From Arthrospiribacter ruber (GTDB lineage Bacteria > Bacteroidota > Bacteroidia > Cytophagales > Cyclobacteriaceae): 64,000 nt of DNA. The stretch covers positions 434,001 through 498,000 of the forward strand of contig NZ_RPHB01000003.1 in the NCBI RefSeq assembly GCF_019343195.1, in the 5' to 3' direction. Position 1 is the stretch's first letter. Each line of letters opens with the position of its first letter. The notes beneath the pieces were generated by a model. That model saw nothing but the letters and a program-made list of their open reading frames with translations. It did no database searches and had not been told where the DNA came from. Shown here in pieces: positions 16,015-24,357 of the stretch. A program made the position numbers and the translations under genes.

Positions 16015-17412
16015 TTAATCTTTAAGCACTTCACATCGGTCATAGGACGGATCGATGTCAATAAATACATCCTCTTTGGCTCCTACAAACCAAGTACTAA
16101 GGATACTTTCTTCTTTTTTCCTCCTGGCAGCAGCTTTTAGCTTTTCATAATCATCGTCCATATTTGCCCTGTGGGCAGGATATCTCTCTTTGTAGTACAA
16201 TACGCGTACTTTGGTGCCTTCTCTCTCGTCTTCAAAGCGCATAGGGGTGGTGATGGTTCCCACTTTCATGCTATCCAGTGTGAAATATAGAACAGGATCC
16301 TCCAGTGTCCTTAAGGTAAGTCTGTTGGATTGGTTTTGTGGATCTGAAAAGAAACCTCCATTATCAGAAGTAGGCCTATCATCTGAATGTTCTTTTGCAG
16401 CTTTTGAAAATTCAATCTTTTTGTCAATGACCTGTTGTCTCAGACTATCTAAAAATTTCTCAGCCCTTTTGATATCGTCCTCAGAAGGCATAGGTCTTAT
16501 TAGGATGTGTCTGGTATTGAAAGTGTTTCCTCTTCTTTCCAAAAGCTGAATCATGTGAAAACCAAACATGGTTTCTATAGGCTCACTGATTTCTCCTGGT
16601 CTTAAGCTCAGGGCAGTAGCCTCATATTCCGGGGCAAGTTCTCCTCTTCTGAAAAAACCCAGTTCCCCACCTTGGGCTGCTGAACCCGGGTCTTCGGAGT
16701 TGTTTCTGGCCAATGTTTGAAAATCTGCCTCTCCGGCATCTATCTGTCTTCTGAATTCACGCATTTTGGCTATTATATCATCTTTTACATGCTGTGATAC
16801 TTCAGGCTTCTTTACAATCTGCCCTACGGTCACTTCTGCGGAAAAGAACGGTAGGGAATCTCTTGGGATGCTATTGTAAAATTTTCTGACTTCAGCTGGA
16901 GAAATGGTAAGTCCTTCGGTGATTTTTTGCTGCATTTTCTGAACGATCAGTTGCTCCTTTAGCTGTTCTTCAATTTCACTTTTCAGTTGGTCAGCAGTCT
17001 TGCCATAGACTTCTGCTAGGATATTCTCATCTCCACCAAATTGTTGCATGACCATGCTCAGCCTTTGATCGGCCTGGAACATTACCTCTGCATCCGTCAC
17101 TGTAATAGAGTCAAGGTCTGCCTTGGCTACCATCAGCTTATTGATCAGCAGGGATTCGAAAACCTCACATCTGGTGGGGGCTTCAAAACCCTGTTGGGAT
17201 TGGGCTACGGCTTCAAGATAGGCCAATTGAACATCAGATTCCAAAAGAATGTAATTGTTTACTTTGGCTACAATCTTATCCAAAACCTGCCCGGATGTAG
17301 GCGTGGGAGTAGTAGCTGCAGGCTTTTCCTCTGATGTCGCCTCCTGTGCCTTCACAGCACTGATACCAGATGCAAAGATTAGGGCTACAAAGAGGTATTT
17401 TAAATTACTCAT
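16015..17412 (-). CDS. surA: SurA-type periplasmic peptidylprolyl isomerase/chaperone
   Basis: A predicted periplasmic chaperone for outer-membrane proteins. From ATG at 17412 the 465 residues begin with a signal peptide (MSNLKYLFVALIF ... VKA-Q), then a SurA N-domain (about 45-190; VNNYILLESDVQL). Two parvulin domains follow: about 195-300 (FQTLARNNSEDPGSAAQGGELGF, FGFHMIQL) and about 305-410 (NTRHILIRPMPSEDD, HSDDRPTSDNGGFF). The ATG at 17412 overlaps the previous gene by 8 bases (ATGAGTAA), which supports it over an upstream start. It is the last of three related genes in one operon, followed by the strong terminator at 15947. Confidence 0.9.
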   Translation of the reverse strand: MSNLKYLFVALIFASGISAVKAQEATSEEKPAATTPTPTSGQVLDKIVAKVNNYILLESDVQLAYLEAVAQSQQGFEAPTRCEVFESLLINKLMVAKADLDSITVTDAEVMFQADQRLSMVMQQFGGDENILAEVYGKTADQLKSEIEEQLKEQLIVQKMQQKITEGLTISPAEVRKFYNSIPRDSLPFFSAEVTVGQIVKKPEVSQHVKDDIIAKMREFRRQIDAGEADFQTLARNNSEDPGSAAQGGELGFFRRGELAPEYEATALSLRPGEISEPIETMFGFHMIQLLERRGNTFNTRHILIRPMPSEDDIKRAEKFLDSLRQQVIDKKIEFSKAAKEHSDDRPTSDNGGFFSDPQNQSNRLTLRTLEDPVLYFTLDSMKVGTITTPMRFEDEREGTKVRVLYYKERYPAHRANMDDDYEKLKAAARRKKEESILSTWFVGAKEDVFIDIDPSYDRCEVLKD

Positions 17413-18304
17413 AAATTTTAAACTCATTTCTTTCAAGTGCACGATTGTAAATTTCTTTTTGAAGTTGGTCTATCATGGCCACCCTTCTTTTATTTAATAG
17501 GATTTTGGAAATCTCTTCTCGGACAAATTCTACCGGTGGGATCTGATCCTGCAATTTGTATTCCAATATCCTGAAATGGTACTTGTACCTGTCATCTTCG
17601 ACGCTGATTTGCGAATTGCTCCTCAAAAGCCCCACTTTGTTAGGGTGATCGGATAAGGGTGTATTCAGGATAATGTCCTCAAACCTGATCCAGGTGGAAT
17701 CTTCAAGAAAATAATTCGAAGCATGCTTCAGGGCTATTTCCTTAATGGCTTCCGACTGCGTTCCTTCCCCTTGCTTCAGGAGTCTTTCCAAGGGCTGATT
17801 TTGATTGCTTCCCTTTTCCATTTTGAGAAAATTGCACCTTACGATGATTTCTTTGAGGGCAAAATTTTCGCTATGGTCACTATAATACGCCTCTATTTCA
17901 CTGGCCGGTATATTTTCATCCAGATTCTTTTCCAGATATGACTTTTCAAAATCGTATACCATCAGGCTATACTTATAATCAAGCAGCTTTCTGTTGATTT
18001 CATTTTCGTCAAAAGCCATAGACTGGGCGGCTTCCCTGATCATGAGCTGTTTTCGGACCCATGACTGGACATACCTGTTGACGAGCGCAGTACTGTCTGT
18101 AGAGCTAAGTCCGCGTGATGATAAAATCTCAATTTCCGATAGCCTAAGCTTTGTTCCTTCTACTTCGGCAATGACAGGGTTGTCCTCATCTTCCTCTTCT
18201 CCGGATCTGAACTTGAACAGATCGCAGGAGGATAGCAGAAGGACCAACAAGGAAATGCCGACCTTAGTCTGCCACGACCCTATCGTAGATTCTTTTCTTT
18301 TCAT
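17405..18304 (-). CDS. SurA/parvulin-like lipoprotein with degenerate isomerase domain
   Basis: The 299-residue protein has a signal peptide ending in LLSSC, so it is a lipoprotein. After an acidic linker (GEEEDED), VIAEVEGTKLRLSEIE opens a SurA-type N-terminal chaperone domain. The parvulin signature (HILI, GG-LG-F, FG-H-I) is not recognisable in residues 150-260, so this looks like a chaperone without isomerase activity. The fold assignment comes from pattern and context only. It overlaps the upstream PPIase gene by 41 bases and the downstream surA-like gene by 8, so the three are surely one transcript. I would expect a helper role in outer-membrane protein folding. Confidence 0.72.
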   Translation of the reverse strand: MKRKESTIGSWQTKVGISLLVLLLSSCDLFKFRSGEEEDEDNPVIAEVEGTKLRLSEIEILSSRGLSSTDSTALVNRYVQSWVRKQLMIREAAQSMAFDENEINRKLLDYKYSLMVYDFEKSYLEKNLDENIPASEIEAYYSDHSENFALKEIIVRCNFLKMEKGSNQNQPLERLLKQGEGTQSEAIKEIALKHASNYFLEDSTWIRFEDIILNTPLSDHPNKVGLLRSNSQISVEDDRYKYHFRILEYKLQDQIPPVEFVREEISKILLNKRRVAMIDQLQKEIYNRALERNEFKIYE

Positions 18305-20267
18305 CCTCGTTGATTTGGACTTGGTAGGCCTCCTTCAAAGAAGCTACCAGTTTTTTGTCCAGATGCTCTTGGTAATCCTGGACTACCTTTCCTCTTGTCT
18401 CATCAAACTTTTTGGGTCCTGCAGGAACCTTGTTCCCGATGACGACAAAAGTTGTTTTATTGTTGTGCTTAAGTTCTTGAAAACTTTTAGACAAATCTGC
18501 TTTTGACAATATGGGATGGCTCTGGATTTCATAAATCCCCTCTTCCATGGAGAATGCCAAAGGATCATCCAAAAGAAAGGTGTTTTCCAGCCTGTCAGCC
18601 AGATCACTTTTATAAACTTTATCTGAAAGGAAGCGTCTTACTGCTGAAGTTTTTTCTTCTTTGGCCATGCTGACTGTAATCGCCTCTGCCCGCTCTTGCC
18701 AAGTGTATCTGTCTTTGTGGTTTTCATAAAACTCTATCTGACCATCTTCGTCTTGTAAGGCCTTTTGCCAGACCTGATCATTCATCAGGGAGAATAGAAG
18801 TATTCCATCCCTGTACTCTTGTAACAGCAATCTGAACTCTTCATTGTTTGCGGTCAGGTCTTTTTCTTCAGTTTCATTCAAGGTTTGTGCTACAAATTTT
18901 TCAAAAGCAGTCTCGAATGCATTTCCGCTTTGGTACCTGATTACAGCTCTATCTGAATCCAGAAAATCTATGAAATCGGATACTTTTGAAGGCCCATAGC
19001 TTGTTTCAAATAAGATGCTGTCCATCAATTGGTTTTCCTCAAATTTCTTTCTGGAAACATTGATATCTCTATCAAAGAGGGGTTCAATCTTATCCGTTAC
19101 TGAGGTGTTTTCAGTAAAGTCGTATCTTGACTTTTGTATGGCTGTCACTTGGGATTGGATAAGGTTTGACCTGCTGTCTCTGAGTATCCTTGACTTGATC
19201 TGGGCTTCCATATCTTCGAAACTGGCTATGGGTTTTTTGTCCTCCAGTCTGATGATATGAAACCCGTAGGGTGTTTTGACAGGAGAAGATATTTCGCCAA
19301 TCTCTGTCAGACCGAAGGCTACTCTTTCAAACTCAGGAATGACAGATCCCAAGCCTAACCATGGCAATTTACCGCCTGAGTTTTTGCTTCCTACATCCTC
19401 AGAATACAGTTCACACACTTCTTCCCAGACACTTTCTGGTTTTTGAAGTTCAGTATATATATCCCCGACTTTTCGAAGTGCTCTTTCTTCAGATACTGGG
19501 TCCCCCGACTGGCTCCTTACCAGAATATGGGATACTCTGATTTCTCCGGGATTGGGTTTTCTATCCTCCAACTTAATGATATGATAGCCGAAATTGGTGA
19601 GGACTGGGTCGGAAATTTCTCCTACTTCCAATCCGTAAGCAGCATCTTCAAATTGGTAGACCATCTGCAAGGCGGTGAAATATCCAAGACTTCCTTTATT
19701 GTCTTTGGCCGAAGGGTCATCAGAATGTTCTAAAGCAAGCTGATTGAAATCAGCACCCTTTTCAGCCTCTTCTTTCAGCTTAAGGGCCATCCTTAGTACA
19801 GCCACACTGTCATCATGACTTGCATTGGCCGGAAATTGCAGAAGGATATGACTGGCTTTTACCACTTCATTCATCCTGTTGTAAGCTTTTTGCAGCTCGC
19901 CTTCACGAAGCGAATTTTGGATAAGATAGGGTTTGATCAGATCCTGTTTGAAGACATCAAACTCTTTGCGGAAATCTTCCAAAGTATCAAGGCCGATCTT
20001 TTCAGCTTCTTTTACTTTTAGTTTGTAATTGACGAAAAGGTCGAAATTTTCCTGAAAATCCTCAGGACTGAGCTTTTCACCTTTATTTTGAAATTCCCTG
20101 TTTTTGGATAAAAGATGCAAAAACTCTTCTGCAAAAATTTCCTCGCCTTCGATAGTCAAAAGCGGTTGCCGGATTTCCTCCTTACTTTCTTCCTGGATAA
20201 GGGTGGTTTTCGGACTACAGGATAAAACTAAAACTAATATTGAATACCAGAAGTACTTTTTATTCAT
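18264..20267 (-). CDS. Lipoprotein peptidylprolyl isomerase with two parvulin domains
   Basis: From ATG at 20267 the 667-residue protein starts MNKKYFWYSILVLVLSC, a lipoprotein signal (Cys17). A chaperone-like N-domain (about 35-130) precedes parvulin domain 1 (about 138-240; ASHILLQF, KGSLGYF, FGYHIIKLEDR) and domain 2 (about 245-350; VSHILVRSQSGDP, GGKLPWLG, YGFHIIRLEDK). The C-terminal 300 residues include a predicted helical region. It is longer than SurA (about 430) and recalls the PrsA/PpiD-type proteins of Bacteroidota. An ATG four codons upstream is possible but gives a worse signal peptide. It is the first gene of the three-gene folding operon. Confidence 0.88.
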   Translation of the reverse strand: MNKKYFWYSILVLVLSCSPKTTLIQEESKEEIRQPLLTIEGEEIFAEEFLHLLSKNREFQNKGEKLSPEDFQENFDLFVNYKLKVKEAEKIGLDTLEDFRKEFDVFKQDLIKPYLIQNSLREGELQKAYNRMNEVVKASHILLQFPANASHDDSVAVLRMALKLKEEAEKGADFNQLALEHSDDPSAKDNKGSLGYFTALQMVYQFEDAAYGLEVGEISDPVLTNFGYHIIKLEDRKPNPGEIRVSHILVRSQSGDPVSEERALRKVGDIYTELQKPESVWEEVCELYSEDVGSKNSGGKLPWLGLGSVIPEFERVAFGLTEIGEISSPVKTPYGFHIIRLEDKKPIASFEDMEAQIKSRILRDSRSNLIQSQVTAIQKSRYDFTENTSVTDKIEPLFDRDINVSRKKFEENQLMDSILFETSYGPSKVSDFIDFLDSDRAVIRYQSGNAFETAFEKFVAQTLNETEEKDLTANNEEFRLLLQEYRDGILLFSLMNDQVWQKALQDEDGQIEFYENHKDRYTWQERAEAITVSMAKEEKTSAVRRFLSDKVYKSDLADRLENTFLLDDPLAFSMEEGIYEIQSHPILSKADLSKSFQELKHNNKTTFVVIGNKVPAGPKKFDETRGKVVQDYQEHLDKKLVASLKEAYQVQINEDEKKRIYDRVVAD

Positions 20268-20356
20268 ATGATATGGCATGCCAATTTCTACTGCAATGTT
20301 ACAAATATAAATGAAGAATAATGGTCAAATGCCCATAATCAACATTTAATTAACAA

Positions 20357-20773
20357 TTATTTGGATTCGAGATTCTTAAACAGTCTGCAGGTGTTTTTGG
20401 TGCCATTGGATTCAAATTCTATTTTATCCATGATCTTTTTGACCAGCATGATGCCCAGCCCACCTTTTCTTTTGGTTTTGAGGACATGGTCAATATTGGG
20501 CTCCTGGTATTCCAGTATATTGAAGCCCTGTCCATAATCTTTGATTTCAAAAATGATGGTACCATTTTGCCTGTTGACATCCAGTTCTATAAATTCGGTA
20601 GGATTACATTCATGACTGTGAATGATGAGGTTGGCACATACCTCTTCCACAGCAAGGATCACTTGCAGACTATCTATTTCTGACAATGGGGTATGCCTTA
20701 GCTTTTCATCTAAAAATTGCCGAAGGTTTACCAATTGGTCTGTATTGCAATATAGCCTAAGCCTTTTCTTCAT
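20357..20773 (-). CDS. RsbW-like serine kinase/ATP-binding anti-sigma-type regulator
   Basis: A 138-residue HATPase_c domain protein of the SpoIIAB/RsbW type. The N-box is EEVCAN (residues 43-48), the G1 box DYGQGF (79-84) and the G2 box GGLGIML (104-110). In characterised systems such proteins phosphorylate a STAS-domain antagonist and sequester a target. The STAS and phosphatase partners are encoded directly upstream, with a 4-base ATGA overlap to the STAS gene. No sigma factor of the sigma-B/F type lies nearby, so the output target is unknown. It is the last gene of the operon. Confidence 0.88.
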   Translation of the reverse strand: MKKRLRLYCNTDQLVNLRQFLDEKLRHTPLSEIDSLQVILAVEEVCANLIIHSHECNPTEFIELDVNRQNGTIIFEIKDYGQGFNILEYQEPNIDHVLKTKRKGGLGIMLVKKIMDKIEFESNGTKNTCRLFKNLESK

Positions 20774-21108
20774 TTTACTTCTTCTAACGCCTCTTCCTTT
20801 GACTTCTTGATATTCATAAGTTTATCCAATCCCAGGATAACAAATACCTGATGCACTTTTTCTTTCAAACCGAATATGATCATTTTGACATTTCTTTCCT
20901 GGAAATCTTCAAGGTAGGACATAAAAACCCCCAATCCGGCAGAAGAAATATATTCCAGACCAGAAGCATCTACCAAAATAACAGTGGCACCCTCCTCGGA
21001 CAATTGCTGGATACTGCTGTCCAATTCTACAGAGTTACTGGCATCTACTTCTCCTTCCAAAAGCAAGATGTCATGGTTATTTTCTTTGATATTTTTGATT
21101 TCCAGCAT
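20770..21108 (-). CDS. STAS-domain anti-sigma factor antagonist
   Basis: A single STAS domain of 112 residues of the SpoIIAA/RsbV family. The conserved loop is present as EYISSAGLG; Ser55 and Ser56 are the candidates for phosphorylation by the kinase encoded next. DASGLEY (47-53) replaces the usual hydrophobic strand leading to this loop. It is the expected substrate of both the downstream kinase and the upstream SpoIIE-type phosphatase. The overlap of stop and start codons with the kinase gene suggests coupled, stoichiometric translation. Confidence 0.9.
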   Translation of the reverse strand: MLEIKNIKENNHDILLLEGEVDASNSVELDSSIQQLSEEGATVILVDASGLEYISSAGLGVFMSYLEDFQERNVKMIIFGLKEKVHQVFVILGLDKLMNIKKSKEEALEEVK

Positions 21109-21141
21109 GTCTGAATATACGCTTTAAATGTGGTTTGGTTC

Positions 21142-23202
21142 TTATTTAAATTTGATCACGACCATAGAGTAATCATCGTCCATAATGGCTGTTTTACCAA
21201 TGAACTGATATACATCCGAAATGATTTTTTCCTGGATTTGTTTTGGAGAGAGATGACAATAAGATTTGAGTACGGTTTTAAGCCTTTCGTAGCCGAACTC
21301 TGTACCGGATTCATTTTTTGCTTCTATGATACCGTCAGTGTAGAGCAACATGACATCACCTTGTTGAAAAACAAAAGTTTTTTCATGAACATAATTGTCA
21401 AATAGTCCGGACCTGAGTATTCCAAGCCCCATGCCGTCTATACTTAAATAATCACATTCATTCTGTGCACTCTTGTAATATAGTGTAGGGCAATGACCGG
21501 CTCTACTGTACGTGATTGTTTTTTGATCTGTATCAATGATATAAAACGAGGTAGTGATAAAGTGGTTTTTTTCCAGGCATAGGCCCAGAGCGGAATTGGC
21601 TTTTTTGATAAATTCTGCCGGACTTGGATTCAACTGTACCAAACTATGGAAGATGCCTTTCATCTGGGACATATTGAAAGCTGCTGAAGTACCTTTCCCT
21701 GATACATCACCTATGATTATAGCAAACTTACGGGGACCGAGAGGATAGGTTTCATAATAATCCCCCCCGACTTCATCAGCTGCTACAGAAAATGCCGCGA
21801 TCTCAAAGGATTTGTCATGATGGAGGGTTTTGGGCAACAAGCTTCTTTGTACCCTCTGCGCAATTTTGAGTTCCTCTTTGTACCTTTCATTTTTGATGGC
21901 TTCATTAAGCAGACGGTAGTTTTCCACAGAAATACAGGCTTGGCCTACAAATGTGGAAATAATGTTGACCATTTCTTTGTTGAATCCGTCTTTTACTTCT
22001 TTGACAAGGTATAATCTACCTAAGGTTTTTTGGTTGATTACCAGAGGTACTACAAGAGCGGACTTGTAAGGGTTATGTTCTATCCTGCCCTGATAAATTA
22101 TGTTTTCATTTCCTGTTTTTTCCCAATCAAAATTAGAAAAAGGTTTTAGGGCATTGATGTGGCGGTATAGTTGGTGTGTACTGTCTTTTTCTACAAACCT
22201 TTCATGGAGAAAAAAGGACTGACCTTCAGGGTCTTTGATCTCTAGCCATCCGGCATCTGCATACGCTGCACTCATGCTGGAATCGATCAGGATATCCAAA
22301 ACCTGGTTTTCATTTTGTCCAGGCTTGATAGATTGACTTAGGCGTTGAAAATTAATGGCTTCGATGAGTTTTTGTTCAAACACAGAGGAAGTTGGTAGAT
22401 TGAACAAAGTCACTAGAAAGCTGAAAAGCGAGTAGAAAAAAACAAAAGAAAACAGACCGATCAGAAATAAATTGTCTGTTAGATTGACTAAAATCAGATC
22501 ACTTTCACTGTAGCGGAGGATTTGTCCAAACAAATAAGCTGTAGATAAAATGATAATAGCCAGAAAGAGAATCGATTTCCATTTTTCTTTAAAGGTAAGA
22601 TAAGGTATCCATTTAAGGTTAATGGATAATGAAATGGAAAATACAGTGAGGATAACAAGGCCGAAAAGGAAACTGTAATCCAGGGAATTTTTATTGAAAA
22701 AAATAAAGAACATACTGACCAAAAGCAGAATTTCGAACAACTGCCATTGCTTTACCACGTTTTTGGATTTTTGGTACAATATAAGGTGCTTCCAGAGCAG
22801 GCTGCACGAAATCAAAAAGAGCGTGATCAGGGCAAAGTTGACATGATAAAAGAAATTCTTGAGCAAAAGGTCGCTGGCAAGTTTGGATTCTCCCAAAAGG
22901 GAATAAAAGAAACCTATCAAAATGGATACCCCTGATGCGACCAATCCTGTGGAAGCTCCCCTCCAAATGAGATTGAGGAAATCATTGTCCTCACTTTTGG
23001 AAATGGTATAATTATAGAATAAATATACAGTGATAAAAAAAATGATCTCCAGAACAAAGGAAACATCAGGTGAAACACCGGATTCCATCTGGTTGATAAT
23101 GCCAAAAATCCTTGTAATGTCTACAAAAAGCAATGCCAGCCAGGTCAAGATAGCGACCAATAAGCTTACTTTTCCGATATTTGGATTCGGGAGTTTGATC
23201 AT
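21142..23202 (-). CDS. Membrane-bound SpoIIE-type serine phosphatase with GAF-like domain
   Basis: The 686-residue protein has about seven membrane segments in residues 10-285, a GAF-like sensor (about 300-450; YADAGWLEIKD, LVVPLVINQKTLGRLYL), a short helical linker (IAQRVQRSLLP, the signature of RsbU-type phosphatases), and a PP2C domain (about 470-686). Metal-binding motifs VGGDYYE, GDVSGKG and LLYTDGIIEA are intact, so it should be active. It probably dephosphorylates the STAS protein encoded next, 33 bases downstream, in response to a membrane or small-molecule signal. A -7-like TAGTTTTG is at 23235-23228 on the minus strand. Confidence 0.92.
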   Translation of the reverse strand: MIKLPNPNIGKVSLLVAILTWLALLFVDITRIFGIINQMESGVSPDVSFVLEIIFFITVYLFYNYTISKSEDNDFLNLIWRGASTGLVASGVSILIGFFYSLLGESKLASDLLLKNFFYHVNFALITLFLISCSLLWKHLILYQKSKNVVKQWQLFEILLLVSMFFIFFNKNSLDYSFLFGLVILTVFSISLSINLKWIPYLTFKEKWKSILFLAIIILSTAYLFGQILRYSESDLILVNLTDNLFLIGLFSFVFFYSLFSFLVTLFNLPTSSVFEQKLIEAINFQRLSQSIKPGQNENQVLDILIDSSMSAAYADAGWLEIKDPEGQSFFLHERFVEKDSTHQLYRHINALKPFSNFDWEKTGNENIIYQGRIEHNPYKSALVVPLVINQKTLGRLYLVKEVKDGFNKEMVNIISTFVGQACISVENYRLLNEAIKNERYKEELKIAQRVQRSLLPKTLHHDKSFEIAAFSVAADEVGGDYYETYPLGPRKFAIIIGDVSGKGTSAAFNMSQMKGIFHSLVQLNPSPAEFIKKANSALGLCLEKNHFITTSFYIIDTDQKTITYSRAGHCPTLYYKSAQNECDYLSIDGMGLGILRSGLFDNYVHEKTFVFQQGDVMLLYTDGIIEAKNESGTEFGYERLKTVLKSYCHLSPKQIQEKIISDVYQFIGKTAIMDDDYSMVVIKFK

Positions 23203-23304
23203 TTAAAAGAATGATTCGCAATAATACCAAAACTAACTTAATTTACCTGATGGCGTTTATACCACGGGTTCTAAATATTTGTTAATATCTAAAAAAAAAA
23301 CTTT

Positions 23305-24021
23305 ATGCGCATTGGATTATCGATTTCAATATTGTTTTGTCTTCTTCTTTTAGGATGTTCTTCTTCCGATATCAATAGGCTATTGCAAGCAGCGGGAGGT
23401 TCTGCTCCACTCACCCAGCAGGAAGTTTCGCAGGGATTGAAAGAGGCATTGATCCAAGGAATCAGCAAGGGTGCCGATAAAGCATCTGAGACTGATGGCT
23501 TTTTCCGAAATGATATGATCCGGATTCTTCTCCCGGAGGACGCCAGAAGAGTGGAAAACACCTTGAGGCAAATGGGGCTGGGTTCGGAAGTGGACAGGGC
23601 TTTGCTGGCCATCAACAGAGGTGCGGAAAATGCAGCCAAAGAAGCAAAGCCGATTTTTATCAACGCCATTAGACAACTGACCATTCAGGATGCATTCAAC
23701 CTGCTACAAGGCAATCAGGATGCTGCCACTTCTTTTTTGAGAAGAACCACTGAAAGCCAACTGATAGAATTGTTCCAGCCCAGAATAGAGGAATCTCTCA
23801 ATCAAGTAGGCGCTACTAGATTTTACGGTGACATTGCCAATACCTATAATGCCATACCTCTTACAAATAGACGAATAGACCCGGATCTCAATGCCTATGT
23901 TACCGAAAAAGCAATAGACGGGCTGTTTTTACTGATTGCAGAAGAAGAAAAAAGTATACGGGAAAATCCACTGGAAAGAACTTCTGCCCTCATGAGAAGG
24001 GTATTTGCAGCACAGGATTGA
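23305..24021 (+). CDS. DUF4197-family lipoprotein
   Basis: A 238-residue protein with a lipoprotein signal (LLLLGC, Cys at about 14) and then the DUF4197 region, recognisable by LTQQEVSQGLKEAL near residue 40, the MNRGAE-like INRGAENAAKEA near 105-115, and the long helical tail. The function of the family is unknown; it occurs across Gram-negative bacteria and is predicted periplasmic. The stop codon TGA abuts the stop codon of the convergent DUF721 gene, forming TGATCA. The upstream neighbour, the phosphatase gene, is divergent. Confidence 0.85.
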   Translation: MRIGLSISILFCLLLLGCSSSDINRLLQAAGGSAPLTQQEVSQGLKEALIQGISKGADKASETDGFFRNDMIRILLPEDARRVENTLRQMGLGSEVDRALLAINRGAENAAKEAKPIFINAIRQLTIQDAFNLLQGNQDAATSFLRRTTESQLIELFQPRIEESLNQVGATRFYGDIANTYNAIPLTNRRIDPDLNAYVTEKAIDGLFLLIAEEEKSIRENPLERTSALMRRVFAAQD

Positions 24022-24339
24022 TCAGAGAAAGACGACTTCTTCAATGACGTTTTTTCCGAACTTTTCATGGATGATCTGGAGTACTTTGGATCTGTTCATG
24101 GAAAGTTCTTTTTTGATAGGTCCTGAAGATATCTTTACAAATAGTTTCTTGTTTTTGATGTACAAAGAGTCGGTCCTGGAGGCCACTGTTTTTCCCATCA
24201 GTTCCGGCCAGGACTGAATAAGGTGTTTTTCTTCAAATGTATCCTTGAGTTTGTAAGCCTGAAGCAATTCCTCAAATGCCTCCTTTAAAGGTGCAGCCTC
24301 TTTTTTCCTCGCGCTATAATCCCTGTACTTTTCCTGCAT
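24022..24339 (-). CDS. DUF721-family (DciA-like) protein
   Basis: A small basic protein of 105 residues with the DUF721 pattern: LKEAFEELLQAYKLKD, then SWPELMGKTVASRT, then LYIKNKKLFVKISSGPIKKELSMNR. DUF721 proteins include DciA, the DnaB helicase loader of many bacteria that lack DnaC. In Bacteroidota this short form is common, and a role in replication is inferred from the family only. It is 18 bases after hemW on the same strand and ends exactly where the convergent DUF4197 gene ends. Confidence 0.82.
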   Translation of the reverse strand: MQEKYRDYSARKKEAAPLKEAFEELLQAYKLKDTFEEKHLIQSWPELMGKTVASRTDSLYIKNKKLFVKISSGPIKKELSMNRSKVLQIIHEKFGKNVIEEVVFL

Positions 24340-24357
24340 GTTTCAAAAGTAATACAT

